Shown here: piece after piece, positions 10,201-18,400 of the stretch
Layout of the letters: every line of letters begins with the position of its first letter
Position numbering within the stretch: position 1 is the first letter of the stretch
Origin: Ophiothrix spiculata
Lineage: Eukaryota; Echinodermata; Ophiuroidea; Amphilepidida; Ophiotrichidae
Assembly: GCA_000969725.1 (NCBI GenBank)
Contig: JXSR01S015971.1
Reading direction: 5' to 3' (one strand)
DNA: 21,719 nt
Notes under the pieces: model-generated
What the model saw: the letters and a program-made list of their open reading frames with translations, nothing else
Database searches by the model: none
What the model was told of the DNA's origin: nothing
Position numbers and translations under genes: made by a program

Positions 10201-13200
10201 GATAAAATTGTGGTTGTGGCAAAGGGAGATGTACCCAAATGCATTTTAACTGTTAACCAATGTTCCACCATTTATGGAGGGGATTTAGCGTGACATTCCC
10301 TACTTTGCATTTTCTGTATACGCTCCTTGATTGGAAACATATTTGAGCTTATATCATGTTCTGTGAAATAAGTATAAATTAAATCTAGACAACCTGAATA
10401 ATAATATACGCACAGAGCAGAGAATCAACGTTGTGTGTGATACCACACCCTTTAGCTAGGTTGTGATGATCTGGGCCTTGATGCTAGTTGTTATAGCTAT
10501 TGTTGCTGGATTTAATTCGTGAACGCGTACTCAAAGTCTTGTGCGTAGACGCGAACACAACAACCTTGAAAATCAGAGACCACTACGTATTTGGTACAGG
10601 CACGCGTTCACGAATTAAATCAAACAACAATATATGACGTCGCAGAATGATGCCATGACGTCATCTTGCGAGGTAAAATTTTTGTAGTCCTGTCCCAAGC
10701 GTGTGTCATATAATGCCTGACCCCTCCTGTGCGATCATTCTGTGACGTCATCCAGCTACAACAACTAGCATCAAGGCCCAGATCATCACAAACTAGCTAA
10801 AGGGCGATGGAATCGCCTGCAACGTCGGTTCTCTGCTTTGTGAGTATATTATTCTGGTTGTCTAGATTTAATTTACACTTATTTTTTACCAACCCAGATG
10901 AATGAGAGTATACACGTTCATCGTGTTCTAGGCATTTGGTATCTGACGAGTAAGCTGAAAGTGGCTTTACCCTCAGTATATAAGTTTCACTAAACAATAA
11001 ATGTTAAATTTCGATTTTGACTTGAAACTATAAACATGTACTGAAAATATTAATTTCATAATTTCTTTATTCTTTTCAGATTTGGTGCTAATGAATTCTT
11101 GAAAAACAAATGGAGGGGGAGTCACAATGGCTCACTGAGTAAGACTGGTAGTCTTGTATGTGGTCTCGGTGCCGGAGTCAGTGAAGCCATATTAGCGGTT
11201 ACACCTATGGAGACGGTCAAAGTGAAGTTTATCCATGACCAAACTCAAGNNNNNNNNNNNNNNNNNNNNNNNNNNNNNNNNNNNNNNNNNNNNNNNNNNT
11301 TTATTCTTTTCAGATTTGGTGCTAATGAATTCTTGAAAAACAAATGGAGGGGGAGTCACAATGGCTCACTGAGTAAGACTGGTAGTCTTGTATGCGGTCT
11401 CGGTGCCGGGGTCAGTGAAGCCATATTAGCAGTTACACCAATGGAGACGGTCAAAGTGAAGTTTATCCATGACCAAACTCAAGTCAAGCCGAGGTTCCAT
11501 GGGTTCTTCCATGGTCTAAGGACAATTGTTGCAGAATCAGGTGAGGGATAAGGCCTAAAACGGTAATTCCTTTGCAGCAAGAAATGGCTTTACTATGGTA
11601 AGCCAGAGCAGACACACAAAAATTGATGTAATACTTGGTTTGGTGTACATTCAGTTTTGATATACTCAAGTGTTACAAAGTGTGACAAACAATTTTAAAG
11701 GGGTGACGTTTTGTATTTGTGTCTGCTTTGACTTTCAATACTTGTGATTGTCCAAAGATATTAAAAAGAGAATTGGTGCTCACCATTTTGTCATTGCTTA
11801 TGGAACAGAGTTATTGTGCTTTTGGATTTGTTTGGAAATTGGCGCAACAGCTTGGCAGATCACATAGATCAACTAAACGCTTATACAGTGTGTTTTCTTT
11901 TTCACGCAAACTGTGTCTGCATTTCCAGGAATATAATTGCGACTTGCTCTGAGATATTAGCAGGAGTGCTACAGGGCGATACTTTAGCACCATACCTGTT
12001 CATCATTGTGCTAGATTACGTGATGAGAATGGCAATCAGAGAAGACAAGGACATGCTGGGCTTTACAGTAACACCTCGTAGAAGTCGAAGGCACCCTGCG
12101 GAAGTCATTACTGACCTAGATTTCGCAGATGACATTGCCTTGCTATCCGACACATTGCAACAAGCTCGGGAACTGCTGACCAGAGTTGAGGATGCTGCTG
12201 CAGCGGTTGGACTTATGATGAATGCTTCAGAAACCAAAGTCATGGCATATAACATCAAGACTGATGTTGCACTGTCCACAATGGAGGGAAGTCAACTCGA
12301 CCAGGTCCAAGACTTTCAATACCTGGGCTCTTGGGTGGATGAGTCGGAGAAGGATTTCCATGTCCGAAAAGCCCTCGCATGGAAAGCTTGTAACAAAATG
12401 CGCCTTCTCTGGAAATCCAATCTACCAGACTTGTTAAAGATCAGCTTCTTCCGTGCAGCCATAGAGAGTATTCTGTTGTATGGCTCAGAAGGGTGGACAC
12501 TGACAGAAAGACTTGAAGCCAGGTTAGATGGGTGCTGCACCAGACTATTAATGATGGTTCAGGACCTTAGCTGGAGAGATCATCCTACCAGGAAGGTAAT
12601 ATATGGTGATTTACCCAAACTATCAGAAATAGTGGGAGGTCGCCGCCTAAGCTTTGCAGCTCACTGTGCTGGACGGCTTGGGGAGCCGGTGTCTGGATTA
12701 GTGTTCTGGACGCCCACCCAGGGGACATGTACACAGGGAAGACCAAGGCTGACCTACCCAGTACTTCTTGCACAGGATGCCGGCATTGATCAAAACGAAC
12801 TTCTCAAACTCATGCTAAACAGACAGCAGTGGAGAAAATTCATCATGGCTTCCGACCGCGGTCGACATAGATAGATAGATGCTCTGAGCTAAGTACGCCA
12901 ATTTTCCCAGGAGGGGTGGGCAGTCGCAATTTACTGCCATCTTATATCCTTTGAAATAACACGTATATGCGAAATTTAATTTTAATTACTTCATAATATA
13001 CCACTATTTTTAAAAACATTGAACCGTTGGAGTTTGACATTGAACTCCATTGTGAGTATGTCATGAGTATGTACGTTTCAAGTAATGGTTCATTTTGAAA
13101 GTATTGTCGTACTGTTGAGAAAATCACAAGCTCTCTTTGCCACACTGAAAACGATCTCGACCGCCGTCGTCTGAATTTTCCAGCTAATCCATTTCTAAGT

Positions 13201-16200
13201 CTTGAAGTTGGTACGCACAGTCGTAAAATGACGGAGTTACAATAACTCGGCCTACATGAGCAACAATCCAAGATGGCGACCATCCCATAAGGTTTATACA
13301 GAGGCCAAATCGAAATGGCAATGACCACTGATTCTTTTAATTTCTTTTTAATTGCCTTTGCAAAAGAGTCACTGCAATAGGCAGGAGCGGACATCCGGGC
13401 GTTTTGTTTACATCCTGGATGTTTGTCCAAATAGCGCGGTGAAAACATTTGCCGACTTCCCATTCAACTCAATGGAGAAAATGCTGGCTCGCGGAAACTT
13501 CGATTGATTTTAGCAAATTGTCAAAATATTTCGATTCCAAAATCATATGAGATGTGTGGTCTTCAAGTCACAACAAAATGACAAACAGCTCATCATTTCA
13601 CAGATTTTCGTCTGGCTAGAAAAGAAAGAAAATGAAGAGATGCTTGGCTGAAGTATTGATTGTTTTTACCGCGCACGAAGTCCAACGCGAGTTATTTTTA
13701 GATCATTGTGCTGCGTATACCCTGCGTATGACGTAGGTCTGCTTTCGCCTATTGGTCTGCTAAGTTTAACTGTGGTTACCAGTTGATACTTTGTGTTCTA
13801 AATTGTCTATCTCATGACTGTTCATCAAATTGTGCTATTCATTTCTTTTAGGGTTTCGAGGAATATACCAAGGGCTTTCAGCAACAATTATGAAGCAAGG
13901 CAGCAATCAAGCCATCAGGTTCTTTGTCATGGACTCGTTGAAGGAGTGGTATCGAGGCGGAGACAACAGCAAGAATATCCCCATCCTGCTGACGGCGTTA
14001 TTCGGTGGTCTTGCGGGGGCAGCTAGTGTGTTTGGGAACACACCGCTAGATGTCATCAAAACCAGAATGCAGGTAGGTGTGAAAAGACAAAAAAAAAATG
14101 ATTGGCGTAACCCGACCGACCCTATTTTTACTGCCGACCCTAAATTTTTTTTTTTTTTTGAGCATGGTAAAAAAAAAAAAATCCCAAATTTGATGGGAAT
14201 TGATTCATGGGGGCCCAAGATATGGCTTGCAAGACATTCATAATGACAAAAAAAGATGTGTAACAGAAAAATTGAATATGTTTTGTATATATGTATTCAA
14301 ATCCAGTTTGCGTGGCGGGCATTAAGTGCATAGGAATGTTTCATTGTTTTTGTCAGGTGATGATTTATTTAGTTTAGAAAAGTTTTGGACTTTGATGGTC
14401 ATATATAGGCCTTTTTACTTTTCACAAAAGATACAGTATTATTTTTCTGTCGTGTATGAATAAGATATAAAATTTGCATTCCATTTTACTTGTAAAATGA
14501 GACAAAACTAATGCACTTGAGGTAAATTTTGATTGCTGTCCAATGCACTCGGCCCCTACGGGCCTTGTGAATTGGACGCATCAAAATTGACCACGCATGC
14601 ATTGATTTTGTCTCATTTCACGCATTTATCAACCTATAATCAAAATCGTTTACAAAATGCATTGTTATGATTACAAAACGTTTGGACTAGGCCAGTGTCA
14701 TCAAAAATACATTTGTTAGAGTTACACATATACAAACAATTTGGCCTTACATTCTGGAATTTTGTTTTACACATTCAATGATTTGGGTTTTTGTCAATTT
14801 GACATATGAATGATAATTTTCTTTTGTTTATTTGACAGGGGTTGGAAGCACATAAGTACAAGAATACACTTGACTGTGCTGTTACGATCTGGAAGCAAGA
14901 AGGACCAAAAGCGTAAGTCAAATTCATGATGTTCTTGTTGCATGTTTTGCTGGCCACCAAGCAAAATTTTAGCCATCACAAATTATCATGGGTGCCGTCA
15001 CTTGCTGACAGTTCACAAACCACAAATTTGCTGACAGACAGCATATACCATCATTGACGGAAATTCTAAATTCACCAAATATTGTTTAAACTCTAACGTC
15101 TCCTCAAATTTGCTCAGTGACAAGCACAAAACATGTGGTCTAGGAAAGACTGTTCGAGAATGAAGAGATTTATACGTGTCGGTTGAAGACTGTTCATTGC
15201 CTCACACAGGTGCCAAATTACACTTTTATTGTAGACCCTGAGACTTTTTCCCACACAAAGCCCGATTTATGCCATCAACAACAGCTCAGTAACAACACCC
15301 AAACTGATGTTAATTAGTGTTTTGGTTAATCTGAACACTTTATTTCTTCATGAGCTTGCTAGCGTGTACATCTGGAGAGCTTGTCAGAATATACAATTGA
15401 AATTTTACAAACAATGATCATGACCTGATTCAAACCGGTAAGCTTATGGACTAAACTTGCACTAATAGTGATGTAGATTAGACTACAGTATTTTGGTGAA
15501 TTAAGTTTTCCCGTTCGGGGTTTTGTGGAGCCGATACTTGTTACTACCCTTGTTTGCATGAAATTCAACTCATTTGAACCGCTGATAGCTGTGTTGGTTA
15601 CTCTCAAGTTAAACTAAATAAATTATAAATTGCAGGTGATTTATAGTGCACTACGCGGTCCCCCTGACTTGTAATTCCACACGGCCTCAGCACACTTTAC
15701 AGCGCAGTTCTAATCATTGGGTTAAATCACTACCTGGACTCCCTGGGGCCAAAGGGCTTACTGCGGCCTACATATTGGTGCAACCCTAGCTTGAGCAATT
15801 CACACCCTCATAGAATATACAGTTTTCGCACACTCAGCTCCAGCTGGACTCGAATGCGGAATGAACGATATTTTATGTTTAACAGTCCGAGAACTAACCG
15901 ACTGAGCTAGCGAGAACTATATACAGTAGAAACTCATTATAACGAAATCTGATATAAGAAAAGCCCTGTTATAAAGTAGTACTTTTCCTGTACCATTTTA
16001 CTAATTTCTTTTGTTTTTTATTGTTTTAAAAACCCTGATATAACGAAATTTTGGATATAAAGAAGTAATTTTTCTGTCCCAAGCAACTTCGTTATAATGA
16101 GTTTCTACTGTACGATGTAGTGTGCAGGCAAACTTAATCATTAAAAATATAATACATGAGGTAATGGGAATCCTATACTTGAATTAGATTCAAAACACGG

Positions 16201-17196
16201 TACAGAGTTGTTCATCGCAAATCAACAATGATACATCCAGGAGTCTGGGTACTTTTATCGCAGGAGGGTGGCTTAAGCCACCAGAGCGTGATAAAAATAT
16301 GCCAACTCATCGGATGCAGAGTTGTTGATTTGCGATGAACAACTCTGTAACGGGTTTGAATACCTTTCAACAATGAAAATCTTCTTGAAATTGATGGATT
16401 AAATTCTAAAATATTTTCAATTTAACAGATTACTCATCTTCATAAAAATATTTAGCAGAATCTGAAGCAAAATGCTAGGTTTTAAATGTTTGTTGCTTTG
16501 TCGTTTTCAACCGTTCGCAAGTGCCAGTCCTTACACGTACTCAAGTTCCTGACACGCGATGAACAGTGTGCCGACTTATGTGTACTGGGTAATGTACTGG
16601 GTAAACGCACCTCCCGCTTACGCTGTGCGTGACGCGCTTATTTGAAAAACGACTGAATTCTTCACAAATCAACAACGGCACACTCCCATATAAGAAGATA
16701 CGGCGAGTTGTTGAATAGATTTTCGTGTCCATCTGTTTCCAAGTACCGTAGTTTGAATCTTTTGTATTTTACTTACTTTAAGAATAGAGCTTACCTTGCA
16801 TGGGCCACAGTGGTCAGAGAATATCTGTAGAGTATACTGTGGCTATGTGGAATTACAAATCAGGGAGGGATAGTGCACTATAAATCACCAACATTTTAAT
16901 TTTAATTGAATGACTTTGTTCAGATGTATAGGTTAAGGGCTCGATCACACACTCCACTGTATAGAGCCCATGTGATGTGTGACTGAGCCTAATTATTGTT
17001 CAAACCTGGTGTTCAACATTTCCGCAGTGAGGCTACTCTAGATTCTAAACACCAGTTCTTTTGTTCTCTATCATTCCACAGATTCTACAAGGGTACAGTA
17101 CCACGACTAGGACGTGTCTGTGCAGATGTAGCGCTAGTATTTGTTATATACGACGAAGTTGTTAAGATCCTCAACAAGTTTTGGAAGACGGAATAG
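7080..17196 (+). CDS. SLC25A1: Mitochondrial citrate (tricarboxylate) carrier, five 3' coding exons of a spliced gene
   Basis: The join is 7080-7287, 11314-11540, 13852-14072, 14839-14912, 17082-17196. It encodes about 281 residues and aligns without gaps of note to human SLC25A1 (311 residues, from memory) from about residue 32 to the end. All three mitochondrial-carrier signatures are present: PTEYVK, PMETVK and PLDVIK. So are the matching repeat motifs after each matrix helix ([24 protein letters not shown]). The family sits in the inner mitochondrial membrane with six helices and exchanges matrix citrate for cytosolic malate, supplying cytosolic acetyl-CoA. The diagnostic [22 protein letters not shown] and [10 protein letters not shown] stretches separate it from other carriers. 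Splice phases agree at every junction (1, 2, 1, 0, 2). The first coding exon, about 31 residues, was not found in 1-7079. No stop or frameshift interrupts the frame. Identity is very secure. Confidence 0.96.
7288..7639 (+). other. Start of intron after the first visible exon, no recognised features
   Basis: This is intronic, AT-rich and without repeats or coding signals that I recognise. Confidence 0.5.
7640..7910 (+). mobile_element. tRNA-derived SINE
   Basis: A perfect B-box GGTTCGATTCC lies at 7693-7703, preceded by a tRNA-like GAGGTCCC arm and, more weakly, an A-box region near 7650-7665. Downstream is GGGTACTCTGGTTTTCCTCC, a tail word I recognise from repeats in fish and marine invertebrates. 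The 3' boundary is approximate. The open frames here are incidental. Confidence 0.65.
7911..8241 (+). other. Intronic stretch, nothing recognised
   Basis: This is AT-rich and non-coding. Near the end, a unit containing ATAATTGTGATRC occurs twice in tandem (about 8218-8250), just before the next inverted-repeat element. Confidence 0.45.
8242..8492. mobile_element. MITE with GGGTGAG...GGGGGACTTTGC inverted ends
   Basis: The left end (8242-8274) and the inverse of the right end (8461-8492) agree over about 32 bases with two substitutions and one indel. The shared core is GGGGGACTTTGC. The interior is AT-rich and not self-complementary. The target duplication is unclear, so I do not assign a superfamily. 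A 147-codon frame on the - strand crosses the element and its flank and is chance. Confidence 0.7.
8493..9003 (+). other. Intronic stretch, nothing recognised
   Basis: AT-rich non-coding sequence; I see no exon, tRNA-like core or inverted repeat. Confidence 0.45.
9004..9160. mobile_element. Foldback MITE, near-perfect 74-bp stem
   Basis: Arms 9004-9077 and 9087-9160 are reverse complements at 69 of 74 positions around a 9-base loop. The ends begin TATGTGTACCGCCGCGG exactly on both sides. TTATCA occurs directly outside each end (8998-9003 and 9161-9166) and is a good candidate target duplication. The GC-rich outer stem contrasts with the AT-rich intron. It has no coding capacity and the superfamily is unknown. 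Confidence 0.85.
9161..10365 (+). other. Intronic stretch with one small hairpin
   Basis: No coding exon or larger element was recognised. A perfect inverted repeat of 12 bases with a single-base loop (AATGCTATCTTC, T, inverse) occurs at 9504-9528. Confidence 0.5.
10366..10884. mobile_element. Large foldback DNA element, interrupted by a nested element
   Basis: The left arm from 10366 (AAATAAGTRTAAATTAAATC) pairs with the right arm ending at 10884 over about 150 bases. It includes CTTTAGCTAG and GATGATCTGGGCCTTGATGC. The left arm is split by the element at 10500-10630. Once that is taken out, the arm continues ATGACGTCGCAGAATGAT against ATGACGTCACAGAATGAT on the right. The unpaired centre is about 10653-10730. 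Without the insert the element is about 386 bp. The outer termini and target duplication are not resolved. Confidence 0.8.
10500..10630. mobile_element. Nested TA-flanked MITE, 131 bp
   Basis: The ends are TTGTTG and CAACAA, flanked by TA on both sides (10498-10499 and 10631-10632). The inverted repeats extend to about 28 bases with two mismatches and share GATTTAATTCGTGAACGCGT. Taking out the element plus one TA restores the arm of the surrounding foldback element to match its partner arm. The TA target suggests a Tc1/mariner-type mover. Confidence 0.85.
11080..11249 (+). CDS. SLC25A1: Partial second copy of the SLC25A1 third-coding exon, cut by the assembly gap
   Basis: This stretch encodes [19 protein letters not shown] through the PMETVK motif to HDQTQ and stops at the N run. 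With 14 bases of preceding intron (from 11066) it matches 11300-11483 at all but four positions in 184. All four differences are synonymous third-position changes (Cys, Gly, Ala, Pro codons). The simplest reading is the other haplotype's version of one exon, left at the end of an overlapping contig. A true exon duplication is less likely, because translating both would give two copies of helix 3. Confidence 0.85.
11250..11299. other. Assembly gap of 50 N
   Basis: Exactly fifty N separate two nearly identical copies of the same exon. A round gap size of this kind is normally a scaffolding placeholder. The true distance may be negative, meaning the flanking contigs overlap. Confidence 0.98.
11314..11540 (+). 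CDS. SLC25A1: SLC25A1 exon: end of helix 2, helix 3, second matrix helix
   Basis: The acceptor TTTTCAG ends at 11313 and the donor GTGAGG starts at 11541. The exon enters in phase 2 and leaves in phase 1. It holds [18 protein letters not shown], the second signature motif [13 protein letters not shown], and the matrix stretch [16 protein letters not shown]. This is the complete copy and the one whose end joins in frame to the next exon, so it is the copy used in the gene model. Confidence 0.95.
11541..11953 (+). other. Intronic stretch before the LINE, nothing recognised
   Basis: This is intron sequence after the donor at 11541. Open frames here, including the 46 codons fused in frame ahead of the LINE, are chance readings of intron. 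The last nine bases are the LINE target site. Confidence 0.6.
11954..12879 (+). mobile_element. 5'-truncated LINE with open reverse transcriptase tail and 9-bp target duplication
   Basis: TGCTCTGAG occurs directly before (11945-11953) and directly after (12880-12888) the element. The element opens inside the polymerase domain with [20 protein letters not shown] and stays open for 306 codons to the stop at 12872-12874. It holds the catalytic box [13 protein letters not shown], then [20 protein letters not shown], the thumb-region [20 protein letters not shown] and the C-terminal [13 protein letters not shown] and QQWRKFI. The stop lies in a short (ATAG)n tail, so there is almost no 3' untranslated region, as in RTE-like LINEs. 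Clade is uncertain. It sits in the sense orientation in the carrier intron. The endonuclease and the 5' part of the polymerase are absent. Confidence 0.9.
12889..13851 (+). other. Intronic stretch after the LINE, unresolved 173-codon - strand frame
   Basis: A - strand frame of 173 codons (13463 down to 12942) is basic and cysteine-containing but shows no domain I recognise. Nothing around it suggests a promoter or splice sites. The sequence is less AT-rich than its neighbours and may be an old unclassified repeat. I do not call it a gene. Confidence 0.4.
13852..14072 (+). CDS. SLC25A1: SLC25A1 exon: helix 4 and helix 5
   Basis: The acceptor is TTTTAG ending at 13851 and the donor is GTAGGT at 14073. 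The exon reads [37 protein letters not shown], a short loop, then [17 protein letters not shown] and the third signature motif [10 protein letters not shown]. It enters in phase 1 and leaves in phase 0. The SNQAIRFF segment on helix 4 lies at the substrate contact region known for this family. Confidence 0.95.
14084..14180 (+). repeat. CCGACCGACC dispersed repeat with A and T tracts
   Basis: An A9 tract, GTAACCCGACCGACCCTA, CTGCCGACCCTAA, a long T run and a long A run follow each other just inside the intron donor side. This is the clearest member of the family also seen near 194, 2815, 3480 and 17640. Confidence 0.55.
14181..14494 (+). other. Intronic stretch, nothing recognised
   Basis: AT-rich non-coding sequence between two repeats in the intron before exon 14839-14912. 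Confidence 0.45.
14495..14618. mobile_element. Foldback element with GGCCC...GGGCC centre
   Basis: Sequence from AAATGAGACAAAA at 14495 pairs inversely with TTTTGTCTCATTT ending at 14618. Shared inner words are ATTTTGAT and TCCAAT, and the centre is GGCCCCTACGGGCC. One arm recurs closely at 18336-18400, which shows it is a dispersed family. It is short and non-coding. Confidence 0.7.
14839..14912 (+). CDS. SLC25A1: SLC25A1 exon: third matrix helix
   Basis: This short exon of 74 bases has acceptor TTGACAG ending at 14838 and donor GTAAGT at 14913. It reads [19 protein letters not shown] then QEGPKA, the third matrix loop. It enters in phase 0 and leaves in phase 2. It nearly matches human GLEAHKYRNTWDC. 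Confidence 0.94.
14913..15634 (+). other. Intronic stretch, nothing recognised
   Basis: Non-coding intron sequence after the GTAAGT donor. The 82-codon - strand frame here has no recognisable domain. Confidence 0.45.
15635..15917 (-). mobile_element. tRNA-derived SINE (tRNA-Asn-like head)
   Basis: On the - strand the head has A-box TAGCTCAGTCGG (15898-15909), an anticodon-loop-like CTGTTAA, and the B-box-like GCATTCGAGTCC (15846-15857). The anticodon loop would read GTT, so an Asn tRNA ancestor is plausible. The body runs down to GTGCACTATAAATCACC at 15635. That last section of about 50 bases recurs in inverted orientation at 16837-16889. The tRNA fold is too degraded for a functional tRNA gene. 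Confidence 0.65.
15924..16110. mobile_element. Pogo/mariner-like MITE, well preserved
   Basis: This 187-bp element has perfect terminal inverted repeats of 23 bases beginning CAGTAGAAACTCATTATAAC. TA flanks both ends (15922-15923 and 16111-16112). The interior carries repeated GATATAACGAAA-type words. It starts six bases from the tRNA-like head of the preceding SINE. It belongs with the element at 339-489 and is much less diverged. Confidence 0.88.
16188..16361. mobile_element. Foldback MITE centred on a perfect 16-bp palindrome
   Basis: The arms share CAGAGTTGTTCATCGCAAAT and TCAACAA in inverse. The exact midpoint of the element (16274/16275) is the perfect palindrome GGTGGCTTAAGCCACC. The whole 174 bp folds on itself with modest divergence. 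No target duplication is obvious. Confidence 0.8.
16362..16836 (+). other. Intronic stretch with weak inverted repeats
   Basis: AGTGTGCCG near 16564 and CGGCACACT near 16677 form a loose inverted pair. A tandem TGTACTGGGTAA occurs near 16580-16603. It has no coding support and may be a decayed foldback. Confidence 0.4.
16837..16889 (+). repeat. Inverted partner of the 15635 SINE tail
   Basis: TGTGGAATTACAAATCAGGG and TAGTGCACTATAAATCACC match the reverse complement of 15635-15690 at roughly 80 percent. With it, they bracket 1.25 kb of this intron. Confidence 0.75.
17082..17196 (+). CDS. SLC25A1: SLC25A1 terminal exon: helix 6, C-terminus and stop
   Basis: The acceptor TTCCACAG ends at 17081. 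The exon reads [19 protein letters not shown], then [18 protein letters not shown] and a TAG stop at 17194. The C-terminus is the same length as in vertebrates (KVWKTD there). The Arg in RLGRV is a conserved helix-6 residue of the citrate carriers. Confidence 0.95.
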
Positions 17197-17289
17197 TCCA
17201 CGTTGAGATAGCTCATAGCAATCTATGATATAGTTAGTCATTATACTGAAATGTGTTCAGCGGAGAGATATCTATATATTTTGTGCCCA

Positions 17290-17295
17290 AATAAA
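17290..17295 (+). promoter_or_regulatory. Candidate poly(A) signal of SLC25A1
   Basis: An AATAAA hexamer lies 94 bases after the stop codon and is followed about 30 bases on by a GT-rich stretch (TTGTGTGTATTTT). That is the normal spacing for 3' cleavage. The 3' untranslated region would then be only about 120 bases; later sites are possible. Confidence 0.6.
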
Positions 17296-18072
17296 AAGAA
17301 TCCAAATCGTATTATTTTCCTAAATTGTGTGTATTTTACTAATGTGATCATATAATGATGAATTCCCCAATGTTAACAAATATCCGCATCAACAGGTGCT
17401 TTATTGGTATGTTGAATTTAGGCCTAAAGTAAATCTTTTGTTTAGCGTAACACAGGGCAAAAAATTTGAAACGTTCCATCAGGATTTATCTTGATGATTC
17501 TGTTGTAAACTTTTGGCAGATATCAACATAGTATTTGATTATAAACAACCGAGAAAAAGGCATTGTGTTTTGAGTAAATATGTGTATTTGGAGTGTAAAA
17601 AGGTATGAAAAGTAACATTTGTGTTGGGGCTTTTTTCAAGGTTGGTTGGGTTATGCTAAACAATTTTTTATGCCAAATACTGGCCAGTATATGTGTGTAC
17701 TTATCATCTGTTGAATAGATGTGTAATTTGTAACCCCTGTATTTTTGACTGATCATTTAGAGGTGATTTCAAATGTTGTAATTTGCCCTAATATTTTACC
17801 ATTGTTCCTAAATGTGTATTTGATATGGGATGGCTGAAAGTGTTGATTTGCTTGGAATTCAGAAAGCTATTTTAAAATTGTCTTGATTTGTAATGATAAA
17901 TTGTTGATCTTGGTTGGAATTCCTAATCTTGCAGAGAAAGGTGCCATTTTCATACCTGATATAAATTGAGAATGGGGGCCTTTATTGCACAAAAAGAAGA
18001 TGTATACAAAAACATGTATGGCTTCTTTTTGCTTGAACCAAAAGACAATGGGTACACATTATTTATTTATAG
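17296..18072. other. Downstream flank of SLC25A1, nothing coding recognised
   Basis: This is AT-rich 3' flank or extended untranslated region. A - strand AACCCAACCAACCTTGAAAA near 17633-17652 is a degenerate member of the CCGACC repeat family. No second gene is seen. Confidence 0.5.
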
Positions 18073-18300
18073 AATAACCCTAACAGAACCAGATCTCACT
18101 AAATCTCACTTTAGAAAATCATGAAAATGCGCTAAGTCCCGATACGTCACAGCAGGGGGTTATATGCAGGGACCAAATCGCTGGCCGGGCAGCGTCTCCG
18201 CGGTGGCTTGCTACGGGTATGACTCGCTTGGGAAACGGGAGGTCACTGGTTCGAATCCTGGTGAAAACGCGCATTTTTCAGCACCCTTCCCTTTTCGAGG
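18073..18300 (+). mobile_element. tRNA-like repeat, copy B (SINE-like)
   Basis: It begins AATAACCCTAACA and carries GCTAAGTCCCGATACGTCAC, CGCGGTGGCTTGC (weak A-box, about 18202-18217) and a perfect B-box GGTTCGAATCC at 18248-18258. The same words in the same order occur on the - strand at 6067-6324. An anticodon-loop-like TTGGGAA could point to a Pro tRNA ancestor, but the stem is imperfect. The 3' boundary is not defined. Confidence 0.65.
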
Positions 18301-18335
18301 AGATAGGCTAGAAATGAGAAAAGTTACATGCACAA

Positions 18336-18400
18336 GTGAAATTAGACAAAATCAATCCATTTGCAGTCAATTTTGATTGCTGTCCAATTCACAAGGCCGT
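18336..18400 (+). repeat. Single arm of the 14495-14618 foldback family
   Basis: AGACAAAATCAAT, GTCAATTTTGAT and GTCCAATTCACAAGGCC align closely with the reverse complement of the right arm at 14552-14618. The partner arm is absent here, so this is a truncated or half copy. Confidence 0.7.

Noticed and set aside
11080-11540. Tandem duplicated, mutually exclusive exons
   Set aside because: The first copy is cut by the N run, the differences are all silent, and the shared intron is only 14 bases up to the gap edge. A haplotype overlap is simpler.
11816-11953. In-frame N-terminal extension of the LINE reading frame
   Set aside because: The 9-bp target duplication places the element start at 11954, so the 46 upstream codons are host intron.
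12942-13463. 173-codon - strand open frame in the intron after the LINE
   Set aside because: No recognisable domain, unremarkable composition, no splice or promoter context. Frames of this size arise by chance in less AT-rich sequence.
15842-15914. Functional tRNA-Asn gene
   Set aside because: The head has lost stem pairing, has a long insertion between A and B boxes, and is joined to a SINE body.
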